This document shows positions 63,901 to 64,000 of a stretch of DNA of 64,000 nucleotides, in pieces (positions within the stretch are counted from its first letter, which is position 1; each line of letters opens with the position of its first letter). The notes under the pieces were generated by a model. It did not search any database and was not told where the DNA came from. It worked only from the letters and a program-made list of their open reading frames with translations. Source of the stretch: Pseudotabrizicola sediminis (GTDB lineage: Bacteria > Pseudomonadota > Alphaproteobacteria > Rhodobacterales > Rhodobacteraceae); contig NZ_RPEM01000002.1 of NCBI RefSeq assembly GCF_004745575.1, forward strand, positions 372,001-436,000. The letters are read 5' to 3'. The position numbers and the translations under genes are program-made.

Positions 63901-64000
63901 CTGACCGAGATCACGCAACTGGCCCAACGTGGCCCGCTGATTGCGAAAATCGCAGGCTCGGTCGCGTCAAAGCAGGAGCGGAAATCGGCCAAGGGCAACC
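60994..64000 (+). CDS. dnaE: DNA polymerase III alpha subunit, 5' part
   Basis: This is the replicative polymerase catalytic subunit, cut by the window end after about 1002 codons; the family is about 1150-1180 residues. It opens with the PHP domain (FIHLRVHTEHSLLEGAVPV). The polymerase core shows GFPGYFLIVADFIKWAKDQG, PVGPGRGSGAGSLVAYAL and the catalytic PDFDIDF at 403-409 (Asp404, Asp406). Later come YQEQVMQIAQVMGGYSLG and FNKSHAAAYAVVSYQTAYLK. An ATG two codons upstream (60988) is the alternative start. It is divergent from xdhA across 223 bases. Confidence 0.96.
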   Translation, partial: MTQASRFIHLRVHTEHSLLEGAVPVKALVKLAVAAQMPAIAVTDTNNMFAALEFSVTAQGAGVQPIVGCQVSLAHDPAQPGERPRAPAPVVLLAQNDAGYMNLMKLNSCLYLRGDGQLPHVTMEDLTTHAGGLICLTGGPDGPLGRLLQAGQMARARALLERLAAAFPDRLYVELQRHPGEGGKLPPAEAGSERGHIELAYDMGLPLVATNDVYFPKAEMYEAHDALICIAEGAYVDQQQPRRRLTPQHYFKSEAEMCALFADLPEALENTVEIARRCAFAAYKRKPILPKFADDEVNELRRQANEGLARRLAIIPHAVTVEEYQARLDFELNVIEGMGFPGYFLIVADFIKWAKDQGIPVGPGRGSGAGSLVAYALTITDLDPLRYALLFERFLNPERVSMPDFDIDFCMDRREEVIQYVQAKYGRDKVGQIITFGALLSKAAVRDVGRVLQLSYGQVDRLSKMIPVEGVKPVSITKALADEPRLREAAKEEVVGRLLGYAQQIEGLLRNASTHAAGVVIGDRPLDELVPLYRDPRSDMPATQFNMKWVEAAGLVKFDFLGLKTLTVIQNAMDLLALRGIAFDINLIPLDDKPSYELYAAAKTVAVFQVESSGMMDALRRMKPTCIEDIVALVALYRPGPMENIPAYCEVKNGLREIESLHPTIDPILKETQGIIVYQEQVMQIAQVMGGYSLGGADLLRRAMGKKIAEEMAKERPKFIDGAKKTHGIDAKKAGEVFDLLEKFANYGFNKSHAAAYAVVSYQTAYLKANYPAEFMAGVMNCDIHLTDKLAVYKREVDKLGLAMVAPCVNRSLATFTVRDGALVYALGALKNVGVEAMKLIVGARGDKPFASLFDVARRVDLKRVGKRPMEMLARAGAFDQLDPNRARVFEGLDALVAYSAAIHEAKSSNQVSLFGEAGADIPEPRLPYRDDWQPVERLGHEHQAVGFYLSGHPLDDYMGPLKRKDVKTLTEITQLAQRGPLIAKIAGSVASKQERKSAKGN

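Overview
The window is high-GC, densely packed bacterial chromosome. It most resembles an alphaproteobacterium of the Rhodobacteraceae (Paracoccus/Rhodobacter-like). This rests on gene orders that I recognise: acpS-lepB-rnc-era-recO, chvI-chvG-hprK-rapZ-EIIA-ptsH beside pckA and mcd, etfBA with hbd and a PduO-type adenosyltransferase, and a complete bhcR/bhcABCD cluster. The assignment is from gene content and memory of these families; no database was searched. I saw no rRNA, tRNA, CRISPR array, transposase or phage gene.

Layout. 1-5.9 kb: lipid, secretion, RNA and DNA-repair housekeeping genes and a transporter. 6-10.4 kb: methylsuccinyl-CoA dehydrogenase (ethylmalonyl-CoA pathway), a TauE-type permease and PEP carboxykinase. 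10.7-16.1 kb: the ChvI/ChvG two-component system and the HprK/RapZ/EIIA/HPr phospho-relay, then an acyltransferase. 16.1-22.4 kb: hydroxybutyryl-CoA dehydrogenase, electron-transfer flavoprotein, cobalamin adenosyltransferase and small envelope proteins. 22.6-24.9 kb: parC. 24.9-31.4 kb: the beta-hydroxyaspartate cycle (bhcR, bhcABCD) followed by a GAPDH-family gene. 31.5-33.1 kb: a BciB-like iron-sulfur flavoprotein and a decayed acetyltransferase. 33.1-41.9 kb: purine/urate catabolism. 42-45.1 kb: zinc uptake under Zur. 45.2-51.1 kb: a PRC-barrel protein, a dimethylglycine/sarcosine dehydrogenase-like enzyme, a lysozyme-like lipoprotein and a D-amino-acid dehydrogenase-like enzyme. 51.2-60.8 kb: one long leftward operon, xdhABC plus a nucleoside-type ABC transporter. 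61 kb to the end: dnaE, cut by the window edge.

How the genes may work together (inference). Purines are imported and oxidised to urate (XdhABC and the BMP-type ABC transporter). Urate is then taken through PuuD, UraH, UraD, PuuE, AllE and AllA to glyoxylate and urea. Glyoxylate and glycine are the substrates of the beta-hydroxyaspartate cycle, which makes oxaloacetate; PckA can then form PEP. N-methylated glycines would supply glycine. The allantoate amidohydrolase step (AllC) and urease are not in the window.

The most unusual DNA-level observation is a short dispersed repeat: a GC-rich hairpin followed by a TATTT module ending near ACAGATGA. Five copies are seen. Three are intergenic (bhcA/bhcB, allA/allE, and between the transporter ATPase and permease genes). 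Two lie inside coding sequence, where they appear to add in-frame residues to both XdhA and XdhB. Other signals are paired 13-bp direct repeats between pckA and chvI, back-to-back sigma-EcfG-like promoters near 46.25 kb, a 31-codon ORF between bhcC and bhcD, and an acetyltransferase pseudogene.
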